The notes beneath the pieces are model-generated. The model searched no databases, was not told the origin of the DNA, and saw only the letters and a program-made list of their open reading frames with translations. The position numbers and the translations under genes were made by a program. A stretch of DNA of 9,876 bases. Source: Actinomycetes bacterium (lineage in GTDB: Bacteria > Actinomycetota > Acidimicrobiia > Acidimicrobiales > Palsa-688). Numbering within the stretch: the first letter of the stretch is position 1; each line of letters opens with the position of its first letter. Shown one piece after another: positions 1-6,743 of this stretch. The stretch covers positions 1 to 9,876 of the forward strand of contig JAKABK010000036.1 in NCBI GenBank assembly GCA_021796905.1. Reading direction: 5' to 3'.

Positions 1-503
1 CAGTGGCGCTTCTCCTCCACGAAACGGCTCTCCCCCGGGCCGTAGGCGAGGGTCTGGTCCTGGAGTGGGCACTCCCCTCCCTTGTCGCAGACCGGGCAGT
101 CCAGGGGATGGTTGACGAGGAGGAGCTCGAGCACCCCGTCCTGGGCCTTCTTGGTCATCGGGCTGGTCGTCCGGACCTTCATCCCGTCCGATACCGGGTT
201 GTAGCAGGCGGGCATCAGCGTCGAGCCCCGCGGACCCTCCACCTCCACCAGGCACATCCGGCACATCCCGACCGGCTTCATCCGGGGGTGGTAGCAGAAG
301 CGGGGGATGTAGATCCCGACCGCGTCGGCCGCGTCGATCAGCAGCTGGCCCTTGGGCGCGACCGCCTCCCGCCCGTCGATCTCGAAACTGACCGTCTCGC
401 CCTCGGACGGGGACGCCGGCGGGGGCGGGGAGCCGACGGCCGACCCGGTCACTACCGGTCGGGGCGCCAGGCGCACCGGCACCGACTGCGGGGTCTCAGA
501 CAC
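1..503 (-). CDS. nuoG: NADH-quinone oxidoreductase subunit G, N-terminal part (cut by left edge)
   Basis: Large iron-sulfur subunit of the complex I peripheral arm, which relays electrons from NuoE/NuoF toward the quinone. The 167 visible residues hold an N-terminal [2Fe-2S] ferredoxin domain from about residue 35, with candidate N1b ligands C70, C81, C84 and C100 (FCYHP, GMCRMCLVEVEG, PACYNP). The H-x3-C-x2-C-x5-C motif that binds cluster N5 follows (H132, C136, C139, C145). The remaining clusters and the molybdopterin-like domain lie outside the window. The start chosen is a GTG at 503 that overlaps the nuoF stop by 8 bp; the first 33 or so residues are a Pro/Ala/Ser-rich extension, so a later in-frame GTG cannot be excluded. 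No strong Shine-Dalgarno is visible, and translation is probably coupled to nuoF. The family assignment is secure; the exact start is not. Confidence 0.95.
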   Translation of the reverse strand, partial: MSETPQSVPVRLAPRPVVTGSAVGSPPPPASPSEGETVSFEIDGREAVAPKGQLLIDAADAVGIYIPRFCYHPRMKPVGMCRMCLVEVEGPRGSTLMPACYNPVSDGMKVRTTSPMTKKAQDGVLELLLVNHPLDCPVCDKGGECPLQDQTLAYGPGESRFVEEKRH

Positions 504-1833
504 GGACCACGCCCCGGGGGAGGCGGTCGGGCGGGAACGGGCAGCGACCCTCTCCGATGTGCTCCATGAAATCGTCCCGGAACATCCTGACCGCCGCCGC
601 CGGGGCGGGCGGGATCGACGGGCCGAGCACACAGATCGTGGTCTGCGCCGGAGGCCAGGTCACCCCGGGCGAGATGTTGTCGCACACGTCGAGCAGGAGG
701 TCGAGGTCCTCGGGGCGGCCGTTGCCGGTCTCGATGCGGTGCATGATCTTCTCCACCCAGCCGCTGCCCTCCCGGCACGGGGTGCACTGGCCGCAGGACT
801 CCCGGTGGAAGAACCGCACGATCCTCCACGCGGCGCGCACCGGGCAGGTGGTGTCGTCCATCACCGTCACCGCCCCCGAGCCGGCCATGGTGCCGACCTC
901 GGCGATCTTCTCGTTGGCGAGCTCGGTGTCGAGGTGGTCGGGACCGAGCCACGGTGAGCTGACCCCGCCGGGGATGAACGCCTTCAGGTCCCGGTCACCG
1001 GGGATCCCGGCGCCGAGCGACGGGTCGAAGATCAGGTCCCGGAAGGTCGCCTTGGCGAACTCGAGCTCGTAGTTACCGGGCCGGCGCACATGACCGGAGA
1101 GGGCCATGATCTTGGTCCCCTTGCTGCGCCCCTCGCCGAGGGCGGCGAAGGCTTCGCCCCCGTTCAGCACCACCCACGGGAGGTTGGAGACCGTCTCGAC
1201 GTTGTTGACGATCGTCGGGGCGCCGTAGAGACCGACGGCGGCCGGGAAGAACGGCGGCTTGATCCTCGGGTAGCCCCGCTTCCCCTCCAGGCTCTCGAGC
1301 AGCGCGGTCTCCTCCCCGCAGATGTAGGCGCCGGCACCGGGATGCACGACCACGTCGATCGACCAGTCACTGCCGAGGATGCCCCGCCCGACCGCCCCGT
1401 AGGCGTAGGCCTCGTTGAGCGCCGACTGCAGCCGCTCCAGCCCGAGGGCGAACTCCCCCCGGGTGTAGAGGAACACCTGGTCGGCGCCGACCGCGTACGC
1501 GCAGATGAGCGAGCCCTCGATCAGCTGGTGGGGGTCGGACTCGATCAGCATGTGGTCCTTGAAGGTGGCCGGTTCGCTCTCGTCGCCGTTGATCGCCAGG
1601 TACACCGGGGTGGTCTTGGCGAGCATCCCCCACTTGCGACCGGCTTCGAACCCGGCTCCGCCCCGCCCGAGGAGGTTGGCGACGTTGACCGCGTCGTGCA
1701 CCTCCGAGGGTGACATGGACAGCGCCTTGCGCAGGCCGTCGTAACCGCCGTCCTCCAGGTAGGACGAGAGAGTCCAGGACCGGGGCCGACGCAGACGGCG
1801 GGTGACGATACGGGGAGCGTCGGTGACCGTCAC
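496..1833 (-). CDS. nuoF: NADH-quinone oxidoreductase subunit F (FMN and NADH binding)
   Basis: This 51-kDa-type subunit oxidises NADH at FMN and passes electrons through cluster N3. The 445-residue product has the glycine-rich nucleotide segment GRGGAGFEAGRKWG (57-70), the FMN/NADH segment NGDESEPATFKDH (82-94), the motif GAGAYICGEETALLESLEG (166-184), and the [4Fe-4S] ligands C347, C350 and C353 in ESCGQCTPCREGSG. The fourth ligand is most likely C401 in TTICVLGPS. About seven extra residues (SPGVTWPPAQ region) precede it compared with E. coli, a spacing I recall from actinobacterial NuoF. The GTG at 1833 shares a GTGA overlap with the nuoE stop. The open frame continues upstream for 52 residues, but that part is Arg/Gly-rich and antisense-like and lies inside nuoE. 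Length is normal and all visible key residues are present. Confidence 0.97.
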   Translation of the reverse strand: MTVTDAPRIVTRRLRRPRSWTLSSYLEDGGYDGLRKALSMSPSEVHDAVNVANLLGRGGAGFEAGRKWGMLAKTTPVYLAINGDESEPATFKDHMLIESDPHQLIEGSLICAYAVGADQVFLYTRGEFALGLERLQSALNEAYAYGAVGRGILGSDWSIDVVVHPGAGAYICGEETALLESLEGKRGYPRIKPPFFPAAVGLYGAPTIVNNVETVSNLPWVVLNGGEAFAALGEGRSKGTKIMALSGHVRRPGNYELEFAKATFRDLIFDPSLGAGIPGDRDLKAFIPGGVSSPWLGPDHLDTELANEKIAEVGTMAGSGAVTVMDDTTCPVRAAWRIVRFFHRESCGQCTPCREGSGWVEKIMHRIETGNGRPEDLDLLLDVCDNISPGVTWPPAQTTICVLGPSIPPAPAAAVRMFRDDFMEHIGEGRCPFPPDRLPRGVVRV

Positions 1834-2633
1834 CGGATGGCCCCGCTGTCGGGGCCGTCGAGGGCGGCGACCGCCGGGGTGCTCGCCACGGTCTCCAACT
1901 CGACGCCGTCGGTCACGCCGTCGGCCGGCGCCCCCGGCCGGGCGGCCTCCGCCGGCACGCCGGTGCCGGTACCGTCCCGCCGGTGCCACTCGGGGTCGGG
2001 ACCCCCCGCCGAGCCCACGCTGGCCCCGGCCGCGGGCACCCCGACGGTCCGTCGCACCCGGCAGAGCGTCCCGTGGGGGGGGACCTCACCGTCGAGGTCC
2101 CCGGCGGCGAGCCGGGAGAGGAGACTGTCGAAACGCGCGCGGTCCATGTCCCCGAAGAAACGCCAGTTCACCGTGACACACGGTGCGTTCCCGCACAGCG
2201 CCAGGCACTCGGCGTCCTCGAGGGTGAAGGTCCCGTCGGCGGTGGTGCCGCCCGGGGCGATCCCGAGGTGGGTCTGGGCGTGCTCGAGCAGCTCGTACGC
2301 CCCTTGCAGCATGCACGCGATGTTGGTGCAGACCGAGATCAGGTACCTGCCCACCGGCTCGGTGTGGAACATGTCGTAGAAGCTGGCGGTGCCCCGGACC
2401 TCGGCGGCCTCCAAGCCGACCAGCTCCCCCACGTGCTGCATGCCTTCGGGGGTCAGGTATCCGTCCTGGGCCTGCAGCAGGTGGAGCACGGGGATCAGCG
2501 CCGAGCGGGGATGGGGGTACAGCGCGATCAGGTCGCGCGCCCGCTGCTCGTTGTCCGGGTTCAGCCTCGCCACGTCCGCCCATCCTTGCCGAGCCGGCCG
2601 GCCCTCGTCCAAACGGAGCCCGTCGGGGCGCAT
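1830..2633 (-). CDS. nuoE: NADH-quinone oxidoreductase subunit E (24-kDa type)
   Basis: Thioredoxin-fold subunit carrying cluster N1a, next to the FMN of NuoF. From the ATG at 2633 the product has 267 residues. A helical bundle (about 25-90; YPHPRSALIPVLHLLQAQDG, RGTASFYDMF) precedes the [2Fe-2S] domain, with ligands C102 and C107 (CTNIAC) and C143 and C147 (CLALC). The sequence GNAPCVTVN follows the last ligand. Residues about 190-267 form a low-complexity Pro/Gly/Ala tail, which makes the protein longer than E. coli NuoE (166 residues). The start is uncertain: the ATG lies 4 nt after the nuoD stop but has no good ribosome site, whereas the GTG at 2573 (residue 21) has AAGGA 9 nt upstream and begins VARLNPDNEQ, close to where homologues tend to start. 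The gene ends in a GTGA overlap with nuoF. Confidence 0.95.
   Translation of the reverse strand: MRPDGLRLDEGRPARQGWADVARLNPDNEQRARDLIALYPHPRSALIPVLHLLQAQDGYLTPEGMQHVGELVGLEAAEVRGTASFYDMFHTEPVGRYLISVCTNIACMLQGAYELLEHAQTHLGIAPGGTTADGTFTLEDAECLALCGNAPCVTVNWRFFGDMDRARFDSLLSRLAAGDLDGEVPPHGTLCRVRRTVGVPAAGASVGSAGGPDPEWHRRDGTGTGVPAEAARPGAPADGVTDGVELETVASTPAVAALDGPDSGAIR
2583..2587 (-). promoter_or_regulatory. candidate Shine-Dalgarno for an internal nuoE start
   Basis: AAGGA on the minus strand lies 9 nt before an in-frame GTG at 2573-2571. It is a better ribosome site than anything before the ATG at 2633. If it is used, NuoE is 247 residues and the nuoD-nuoE gap becomes 64 nt. Confidence 0.45.
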
Positions 2634-2637
2634 GCGC

Positions 2638-4068
2638 TCAACGGTCGACGTCCCCGAGCACCGGGTCGATGGTCGACACGATCGCGATCGCGTCGGCGAT
2701 CAGCGCTCCGCGAGCCATGCGGGGCAGGCCCTGGAGGTTGGCGAAGCTCGCGGCGCGCATGTGCAGCCGGTAGGGCCGGGAGGTCCCGTCCGAGACGATG
2801 TAGCAGCCACCCTCCCCGCGGGGGGTCTCGACCGGCACGTAGGCCTCACCCGGAGGAACCCGGAAACCCTCGGTGTAGAGCTTGAAGTGGTGGATGAGCG
2901 CCTCCATCGACTCGTCGATCCGGTTGCGCGGCGGGGGGGTCACCTTCTTGTCCTGGGTCCGGTAGTCCCCCGACGGCATCGCCTCGCAGATCTGGCGGCA
3001 GATCCGGACCGACTCGCGGATCTCGTTGAAGCGGATGGCGTAGCGGTCCCAGCAGTCGCCGACCTCCCCGACGATCACGTCGAAGTCGACCTGGTCGTAG
3101 GCGAGGTAGGGCTCGTCGCGACGCAGGTCGCGGGGCACCCCGGTGGAGCGCAGCAGCGGACCGGTGAGCCCGAGGTCGATCGCCTCCTCGGCGGTGAGCG
3201 GGCCGACGCCCTGCAGGCGCTTCTGCAGGATCGGCTGCCCGGTGAGGAGCCGGTCGTACTCGTCCATCCGCCGTTCCATCATGTCGCAGATGGCGGTGAC
3301 GTCGTCGCGCCACCCGTCGGGCAGGTCGGCGGCGAGCCCCCCCGGGCGGATGTAGTTGTGGTTCATCCGCAACCCGGTGACCTTCTCGAAGAACTGGAGC
3401 AGCACCTCGCGCTCGCGCCAGCCGTAGACGAGCATGTTGATCGCCCCGATGTCGGCGCCGTTGGTGGCCAGCCAGAGCATGTGGGAGCTGATCCGGTTGA
3501 GCTCGCTCATGAGCATCCGGATCCAAGTCGCCCGGGGCGGCAGCTCGAGGCCGAGGAGCCGCTCGACGGTGAGGCTGAAGGTCAGCTCGTTGAAGAACGG
3601 CGAGAGGTAGTCCATCCGGGTGACGTTGGTGGACCCCTGGTGGTACATCAGCTCCTCGCCGGTCTTCTCCATCCCGGTGTGGAGGTAGCCGACGACCGGC
3701 TTGGAGCGCAGCACCGTCTCGCCCTCGAGCTCGACCATTATCCGGAGCACCCCGTGGGTCGAGGGGTGCGACGGCCCGAGGTTCAAGATCATGGTCTCGT
3801 CGGTCGGGACGTCGATGTCGATGTCCTCGGGGTCGAGGCCGACCCCTTCGGGCAGGCGCAGCACCCCACCCATCTCCCGCTCGAGCTCCGGGCGTGACTG
3901 GCGCCCGCGGGCGTCGAGCTCCTGGGCGCCCTCGTAGGTCTCGGCCAGCAGCCGGCGGGTGATCTCCTCCCCACCGGGGCCGGCCTTGCCGCGCAGGCGG
4001 TCGAGGAGGCCCTGGCGACGACCTTCGCTGGTCTGGTCGGGCTCGCCGGCCCTGCTTGTGGTGCTCAT
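2638..4068 (-). CDS. nuoD: NADH-quinone oxidoreductase subunit D (49-kDa type)
   Basis: This hydrogenase-like subunit forms the quinone-reduction site with NuoB. From the ATG at 4068 it has 476 residues. Residues 1-90 are a charged, poorly conserved N-terminal extension. The core begins at ETMILNLGPSHPSTHGVLR (91-109), and RMDYLSPFFNE (151-161) supplies the partner tyrosine. H105 and Y154 align with the quinone-contacting His59 and Tyr108 of the bovine 49-kDa subunit, including the same 49-residue spacing. Other family blocks are GYLHTGMEK (127-135), LMSELNRISSHMLWL (186-200), NHNYIRPGG (236-244) and the C-terminal TIDPVLGDVDR. NiFe-ligand cysteine pairs are absent, as expected for complex I rather than a hydrogenase. 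The gene stands alone here, not fused to nuoC as in E. coli. The open frame extends upstream over nuoC, but that part is a shadow. No clear Shine-Dalgarno is visible. Confidence 0.97.
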   Translation of the reverse strand: MSTTSRAGEPDQTSEGRRQGLLDRLRGKAGPGGEEITRRLLAETYEGAQELDARGRQSRPELEREMGGVLRLPEGVGLDPEDIDIDVPTDETMILNLGPSHPSTHGVLRIMVELEGETVLRSKPVVGYLHTGMEKTGEELMYHQGSTNVTRMDYLSPFFNELTFSLTVERLLGLELPPRATWIRMLMSELNRISSHMLWLATNGADIGAINMLVYGWREREVLLQFFEKVTGLRMNHNYIRPGGLAADLPDGWRDDVTAICDMMERRMDEYDRLLTGQPILQKRLQGVGPLTAEEAIDLGLTGPLLRSTGVPRDLRRDEPYLAYDQVDFDVIVGEVGDCWDRYAIRFNEIRESVRICRQICEAMPSGDYRTQDKKVTPPPRNRIDESMEALIHHFKLYTEGFRVPPGEAYVPVETPRGEGGCYIVSDGTSRPYRLHMRAASFANLQGLPRMARGALIADAIAIVSTIDPVLGDVDR

Positions 4069-4100
4069 CGGGGGATCACTCTCGTCGATCGTCGGGCTGG

Positions 4101-4121
4101 GACCGCCGCTCAGCGGCGGTC
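4101..4121 (-). promoter_or_regulatory. perfect hairpin with the nuoC stop codon as its loop
   Basis: On the minus strand GACCGCCGC (4121-4113), TGA (4112-4110) and GCGGCGGTC (4109-4101) form a 9-bp all-Watson-Crick stem whose three-base loop is exactly the nuoC stop codon. It starts the only sizeable gap inside the operon (41 nt before nuoD). There is no U-rich tract, so a classical intrinsic terminator is unlikely. An RNA-processing, pausing or translation-decoupling role is possible but unproven. Confidence 0.55.
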
Positions 4122-4601
4122 GGGGGACTCCTTGAACTGCACCGGCACGCTCCCGGTCGCGTAGTCCTTGCGCAACGGGTGGCCTTCCCAGTCCTCGGGC
4201 ATCAGGATCCGGCTCGGGTCGGGGTGACCCTCGAAGCGGACGCCGAACATGTCGTAGGTCTCGCGTTCGTGGGCTTCGGCGCCGGCCCAGACGTCGAACG
4301 CGGTGGGCAGCCACGGGTCGGCGCCCGGCACCTGGCAACGGACCCGGACCCGCCGACGGTCCGATACCGACCACAGCTCGACGACCACCTCGAAGCGCTC
4401 GGGGCCGACCCCGTCGGGCAGGTCCCTGCCCGGGTGGGTCAGGTAGTCGACGCCGGTGAGACCGACGAACAGATCGTAACCGTCGGCGCGGAGACCCTCG
4501 AGCAGACCGTGGTAGCGCTCCCGGTCGGTGTGCACGACCCTCGCCCCGAGGCTGTCGACCGCCGGGCAGCCGTGCACCACGTCGGTGACCGCCACGCTCA
4601 C
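4110..4601 (-). CDS. nuoC: NADH-quinone oxidoreductase subunit C (30-kDa type)
   Basis: Structural subunit of the peripheral arm that packs on NuoD and carries no cofactor. The 163-residue product has the family signature at residues 112-147: [16 protein letters not shown] followed by [18 protein letters not shown]. The N-terminal half (24-90) fits the alpha/beta fold expected for the family, with [11 protein letters not shown] at 44-54. The start is a GTG at 4601 that shares a GTGA overlap with the nuoB stop, with a G-rich stretch just upstream as a weak ribosome site. The last three codons (DRR) and the stop lie in a perfect hairpin. Length is typical for an unfused NuoC, with no fusion to NuoD. 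Confidence 0.96.
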   Translation of the reverse strand: MSVAVTDVVHGCPAVDSLGARVVHTDRERYHGLLEGLRADGYDLFVGLTGVDYLTHPGRDLPDGVGPERFEVVVELWSVSDRRRVRVRCQVPGADPWLPTAFDVWAGAEAHERETYDMFGVRFEGHPDPSRILMPEDWEGHPLRKDYATGSVPVQFKESPDRR

Positions 4602-5137
4602 GCCGGCGCCCCCAGGTGCAGCGGTCGGGGAGGCTCGGCGAGGTGCAGCCCGGCGCCCTCACCGGGCCGGCGGGTGATCTGACCGAGACGGATCTTCTGG
4701 TGGAGGGTCACGATCGCGTGGATCAGGGTCTCGGGCGCGGGCGGACAACCAGGGGCGTACACGTCGACGGGCACCACCTGGTCGACACCCTGGACGATGG
4801 CGTAGTTGTTGAACATCCCGCCGGTGCTGGCGCAGACCCCCATGGAGATCACCCACTTGGGCTCCATCATCTGGTCGTAGACCTGGCGCAGCACCGGGGC
4901 CATCTTCTGGCTGACCCGGCCGGCGACGATCATCACGTCCGCCTGGCGCGGCGACGCCCGGAACACCTCCATCCCGAAACGGGCCAGGTCGTGGTTCGCA
5001 GCACCGGAGGCCATCATCTCGATCGCGCAGCACGCCAGGCCGAAGTTGGCCCCCCACGAGCTCGACGCCCGGGCCCACTTGACCATCCCCTCGAGGGTCC
5101 CGGTCAGGAAGTTGTGCTGGAGGTTCTCCAAGCCCAT
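4598..5137 (-). CDS. nuoB: NADH-quinone oxidoreductase subunit B (PSST type)
   Basis: Holds cluster N2, the last [4Fe-4S] centre before the quinone. The 179-residue product shows the four N2 ligands: the adjacent pair C36-C37 in [11 protein letters not shown]102 in [15 protein letters not shown], and C131 in [25 protein letters not shown] (61-75) and [13 protein letters not shown] (78-90) are further family blocks. The C-terminal 20 or so residues are variable and Pro-rich. The ATG directly abuts the nuoA stop (TAGATG), and GGAGAGGAG at 5152-5144 lies 6 nt upstream as a strong ribosome site inside the end of nuoA. The gene is complete, with normal length and no missing ligand. Confidence 0.98.
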   Translation of the reverse strand: MGLENLQHNFLTGTLEGMVKWARASSSWGANFGLACCAIEMMASGAANHDLARFGMEVFRASPRQADVMIVAGRVSQKMAPVLRQVYDQMMEPKWVISMGVCASTGGMFNNYAIVQGVDQVVPVDVYAPGCPPAPETLIHAIVTLHQKIRLGQITRRPGEGAGLHLAEPPRPLHLGAPA

Positions 5138-5740
5138 CTAGCGCTCCTCTCCGGGGTCGGAGGGTGGCGCCCACGACGAGGCCGACCACGACGAGGCCGT
5201 CACCCCGGTGGCGACCGGGTCGGGTGCGGGGGCGGTCGTCACCGGCTCGGCCGACCCGCCGCCGTCGGGCTCCACGTCGAGCAGACCGGGCCCGTCGAGG
5301 ACCACCTCGATCGGTCGGGGGACCCGCCGCACGCTGCCGAGACTGCGGGTCAGCTCGGGTTGGGGACGGTTGACCAGCTTCTGCACCGGGCCCCAGTCGA
5401 GCGCCCCGTTGGAGACCAGGTAGGCGAAGCTCACGAACACGATCCCGACGAACACCGCCATCTCCGCGAGCCCGAAACCGGCGAGCTGGCGGTACATGAC
5501 CGCCCAGGGGTACAAGAAGACCACCTCGATGTCGAAGATGATGAAGATCATCGCCACCAGGTAGAAGCGCACCGGGAAGCGGGTCGCCGGTGCCCGGCGG
5601 GGGACGATCCCCGACTCGTAGGCGACCTCCTTGGCGGCGGTGGCCCGTCTCGGCCCGAGGATCCCCGAGGCCACGAACGAGCCGGCGGCGAACGCCACGG
5701 CGAGGGCCAGCATCAGCACTATCGGTAGGTACTGGACCAT
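5138..5740 (-). CDS. nuoA: NADH-quinone oxidoreductase subunit A with long C-terminal tail
   Basis: Small membrane subunit at the junction of the two arms of complex I. The 200-residue product has three predicted membrane segments (about 4-25, 57-82 and 92-112). It also has the conserved loop YESGIVPRRA (41-50), the FPVRFYLVAMIFIIFDIEVVFLYPW region with acidic D70 and E72, and the closing FAYLVSNGALDWG. The core ends near residue 125. About 75 further residues, rich in Pro, Ser, Gly and acidic residues, have no recognisable domain, whereas family members usually total about 120-150 residues. The ATG at 5740 is supported by GAAGGA at 5754-5749 with an 8-nt spacer; a 40-residue in-frame upstream extension is Arg-rich and rejected. 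This is probably the first gene of the nuo operon. Confidence 0.96.
   Translation of the reverse strand: MVQYLPIVLMLALAVAFAAGSFVASGILGPRRATAAKEVAYESGIVPRRAPATRFPVRFYLVAMIFIIFDIEVVFLYPWAVMYRQLAGFGLAEMAVFVGIVFVSFAYLVSNGALDWGPVQKLVNRPQPELTRSLGSVRRVPRPIEVVLDGPGLLDVEPDGGGSAEPVTTAPAPDPVATGVTASSWSASSWAPPSDPGEER
5171..5199. repeat. 15-bp tandem repeat, about two copies, near the nuoA 3' end
   Basis: The 15-base unit beginning CCACGACGAGG occurs at 5171-5185 and again, lacking its last base, at 5186-5199. In nuoA it encodes the duplicated SSW...SSW residues at about 183-190. It lies entirely within the non-conserved tail, consistent with slippage in an unconstrained region. Confidence 0.7.
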
Positions 5741-5831
5741 TGGGGGGTTCCTTCGTGTGGTTCGATCTTCTCGGCCGGGCCGTGACGGCCGGGCCCGCAC
5801 CGCTGCGCCGGCAACCGGCTCGGTTGGTCTT

Positions 5832-5860
5832 TCTACGCCCCGCAGAGGCGGGCACGCCAA
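5832..5860 (-). promoter_or_regulatory. possible promoter upstream of nuoA
   Basis: On the minus strand TTGGCG (5860-5855) and CGTAGA (5837-5832) are separated by 17 nt, and the -35-like hexamer directly follows the hairpin at 5861-5880. The -10 match is poor. Transcription from here would give a leader of roughly 85 nt containing small GC-rich hairpins (5812-5826 and 5778-5790) and a 10-bp direct repeat (5772-5781 and 5786-5795). Confidence 0.25.
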
Positions 5861-5880
5861 CTCGGGGAGCAGTCCCCGAG
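5861..5880 (-). terminator. second hairpin downstream of the Rieske gene
   Basis: CTCGGGGA and TCCCCGAG form a perfect 8-bp stem with a 4-nt loop. It lies 56 nt past the Rieske stop and well before nuoA. No T-run follows on the minus strand, so a terminator role is only plausible; it could also be a leader or processing structure. Confidence 0.4.
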
Positions 5881-5903
5881 GTTACCGGCCGCAGCGTCGC
5901 GGG

Positions 5904-5926
5904 GGCTGCCGCGGCGCCCGGCAGCC
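5904..5926 (-). terminator. hairpin just after the Rieske stop codon
   Basis: GGCTGCCG (5904-5911) and CGGCAGCC (5919-5926) form a perfect 8-bp stem with a 7-nt loop, starting 10 nt past the Rieske stop. A U-tract is missing, as is common for hairpin terminators in high-GC actinobacteria. With the hairpin at 5861-5880 it suggests separation of the Rieske transcript from nuo. Confidence 0.45.
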
Positions 5927-5936
5927 TACGGGGCGG

Positions 5937-6647
5937 TCAGTTGCAGTGCGGACCGGCTGGTCCCTGCGCGGTGGTGTCGGTACCGGGAGCCGGCCCGGGG
6001 AGCTTGCGGGCGGTGTCGACGACCACCTCGCCGTGCTCGACGCGCACCTCGTAGCGGTCGAGCCCCCGGGGGGCGGGACCCCGGCGCAGCTCGCCGACCG
6101 CGCTGTAACGGGCGCCGTGGCAGGGACACTCGAACCACTGCGAGCGCGAGCAGAACGGCACCCTGCAACCGGCGTGGGTGCAGGCCTGGTCGAGAGCGAC
6201 GAACCCCTCCCGCATGCCGACCAGCTCCACCCCCCGGTAGACCCGCTCGGCCTCGGGGAGGTCCCCGGCCGGGTAGGCGACCAGGTAGAAGCCCCCGACC
6301 GGGTCGTAGTACGGCTCGGCGGAGCGGCGCAGACGGGAGCGGAGGGCCTCGGCCGACCCGAGCCGGTAGACCCGCCCGCTGCGCCCGGTGGAGGTCACCA
6401 CGTAGTCGACACCCGAGGTCACCAACCCGACGAGGGCCGCCGCGAACACGGCCAGCACCCCCTGCTCCAAGAACCTGCGCCGATCGAGGCCTTTCCCCTC
6501 CTCCTCCCTCTCGGGACCCCCCCGGGCCGCACCCCTCGCGCTCAGAGCGACCGCTACCAGGCCGGCCGCCCCCACGCCGGCGGCGACCTCGATACCGAGG
6601 ACGTCCCAGGGGGTGAGGAGCCGGACGGCGGCGAGCGGGGCGGGCAC
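5937..6647 (-). CDS. membrane-anchored Rieske [2Fe-2S] protein, QcrA-like
   Basis: The 236-residue product resembles the iron-sulfur subunit of quinol-cytochrome c reductases. Residues about 14-37 form one hydrophobic segment. A charged linker then ends in DRRRFLEQG (55-63), a twin-arginine-like motif, before a second hydrophobic segment (about 64-85). The C-terminal Rieske domain has box 1 CTHAGC (156-161) and box 2 CPCHGARY (174-181). By analogy with bovine Rieske, C156, H158, C174 and H177 bind the cluster and C161-C176 form a disulfide. C166 is an extra cysteine. [12 protein letters not shown] closes the domain. The GTG at 6647 is chosen because the upstream open frame is antisense to the flavoprotein gene. 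No cytochrome b or c gene adjoins, so its partner complex is unknown; another Rieske-dependent membrane enzyme is possible. Confidence 0.88.
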   Translation of the reverse strand: MPAPLAAVRLLTPWDVLGIEVAAGVGAAGLVAVALSARGAARGGPEREEEGKGLDRRRFLEQGVLAVFAAALVGLVTSGVDYVVTSTGRSGRVYRLGSAEALRSRLRRSAEPYYDPVGGFYLVAYPAGDLPEAERVYRGVELVGMREGFVALDQACTHAGCRVPFCSRSQWFECPCHGARYSAVGELRRGPAPRGLDRYEVRVEHGEVVVDTARKLPGPAPGTDTTAQGPAGPHCN

Positions 6648-6706
6648 CGACCCAGCATGACCGCCGGGCGGGCCGGGCGACCACTCGGGGCGCCGGGCGG
6701 GGAGGG

Positions 6707-6743
6707 CTACGGGTAGGGTCCGGTCGCCCGTAGATTCACGGGC
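6707..6743 (+). promoter_or_regulatory. leaderless promoter with nested inverted repeats
   Basis: TAGATT at 6731-6736 fits the actinobacterial TANNNT -10 consensus and ends 7 nt before the GTG start at 6744, so transcription would begin at about the start codon. No Shine-Dalgarno is visible. Two dyads overlap it: CTACGGG (6707-6713) with CCCGTAG (6727-6733), and GCCCGT (6726-6731) with ACGGGC (6738-6743). They could form an operator or alternative hairpins. No good -35 is seen. Confidence 0.5.

Noticed and set aside
1834..1989. N-terminal extension of NuoF by 52 residues
   Set aside because: It overlaps the nuoE tail out of frame and is Arg-rich; the GTG overlapping the nuoE stop is the natural start.
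2389..3897. 502-codon plus-strand open frame opposite nuoE and nuoD
   Set aside because: Its His/Val/Pro/Glu/Asp-rich translation is typical of the antisense of a GC-rich gene, and the opposite strand encodes unmistakable NuoD with all its motifs.
2638..4112. Possible energy-converting hydrogenase or other NiFe-like complex instead of complex I
   Set aside because: NuoD lacks the NiFe cysteine pairs, keeps the quinone-site His and Tyr, and NuoE/F/G with FMN and NADH motifs are present.
4069..4662. N-terminal extension of NuoD to 674 residues through the nuoC region
   Set aside because: It runs through nuoC out of frame, is Arg/Gly/Pro-rich, and the ATG at 4068 gives a normal NuoD length.
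4616..5728. 370-codon plus-strand open frame opposite nuoB and nuoA
   Set aside because: Antisense of two well-supported nuo genes; no domain or plausible ribosome site seen.
5741..5860. 40-residue N-terminal extension of NuoA
   Set aside because: Arg/Pro-rich without hydrophobic character, whereas the ATG at 5740 has a good Shine-Dalgarno and starts directly before the first membrane helix.
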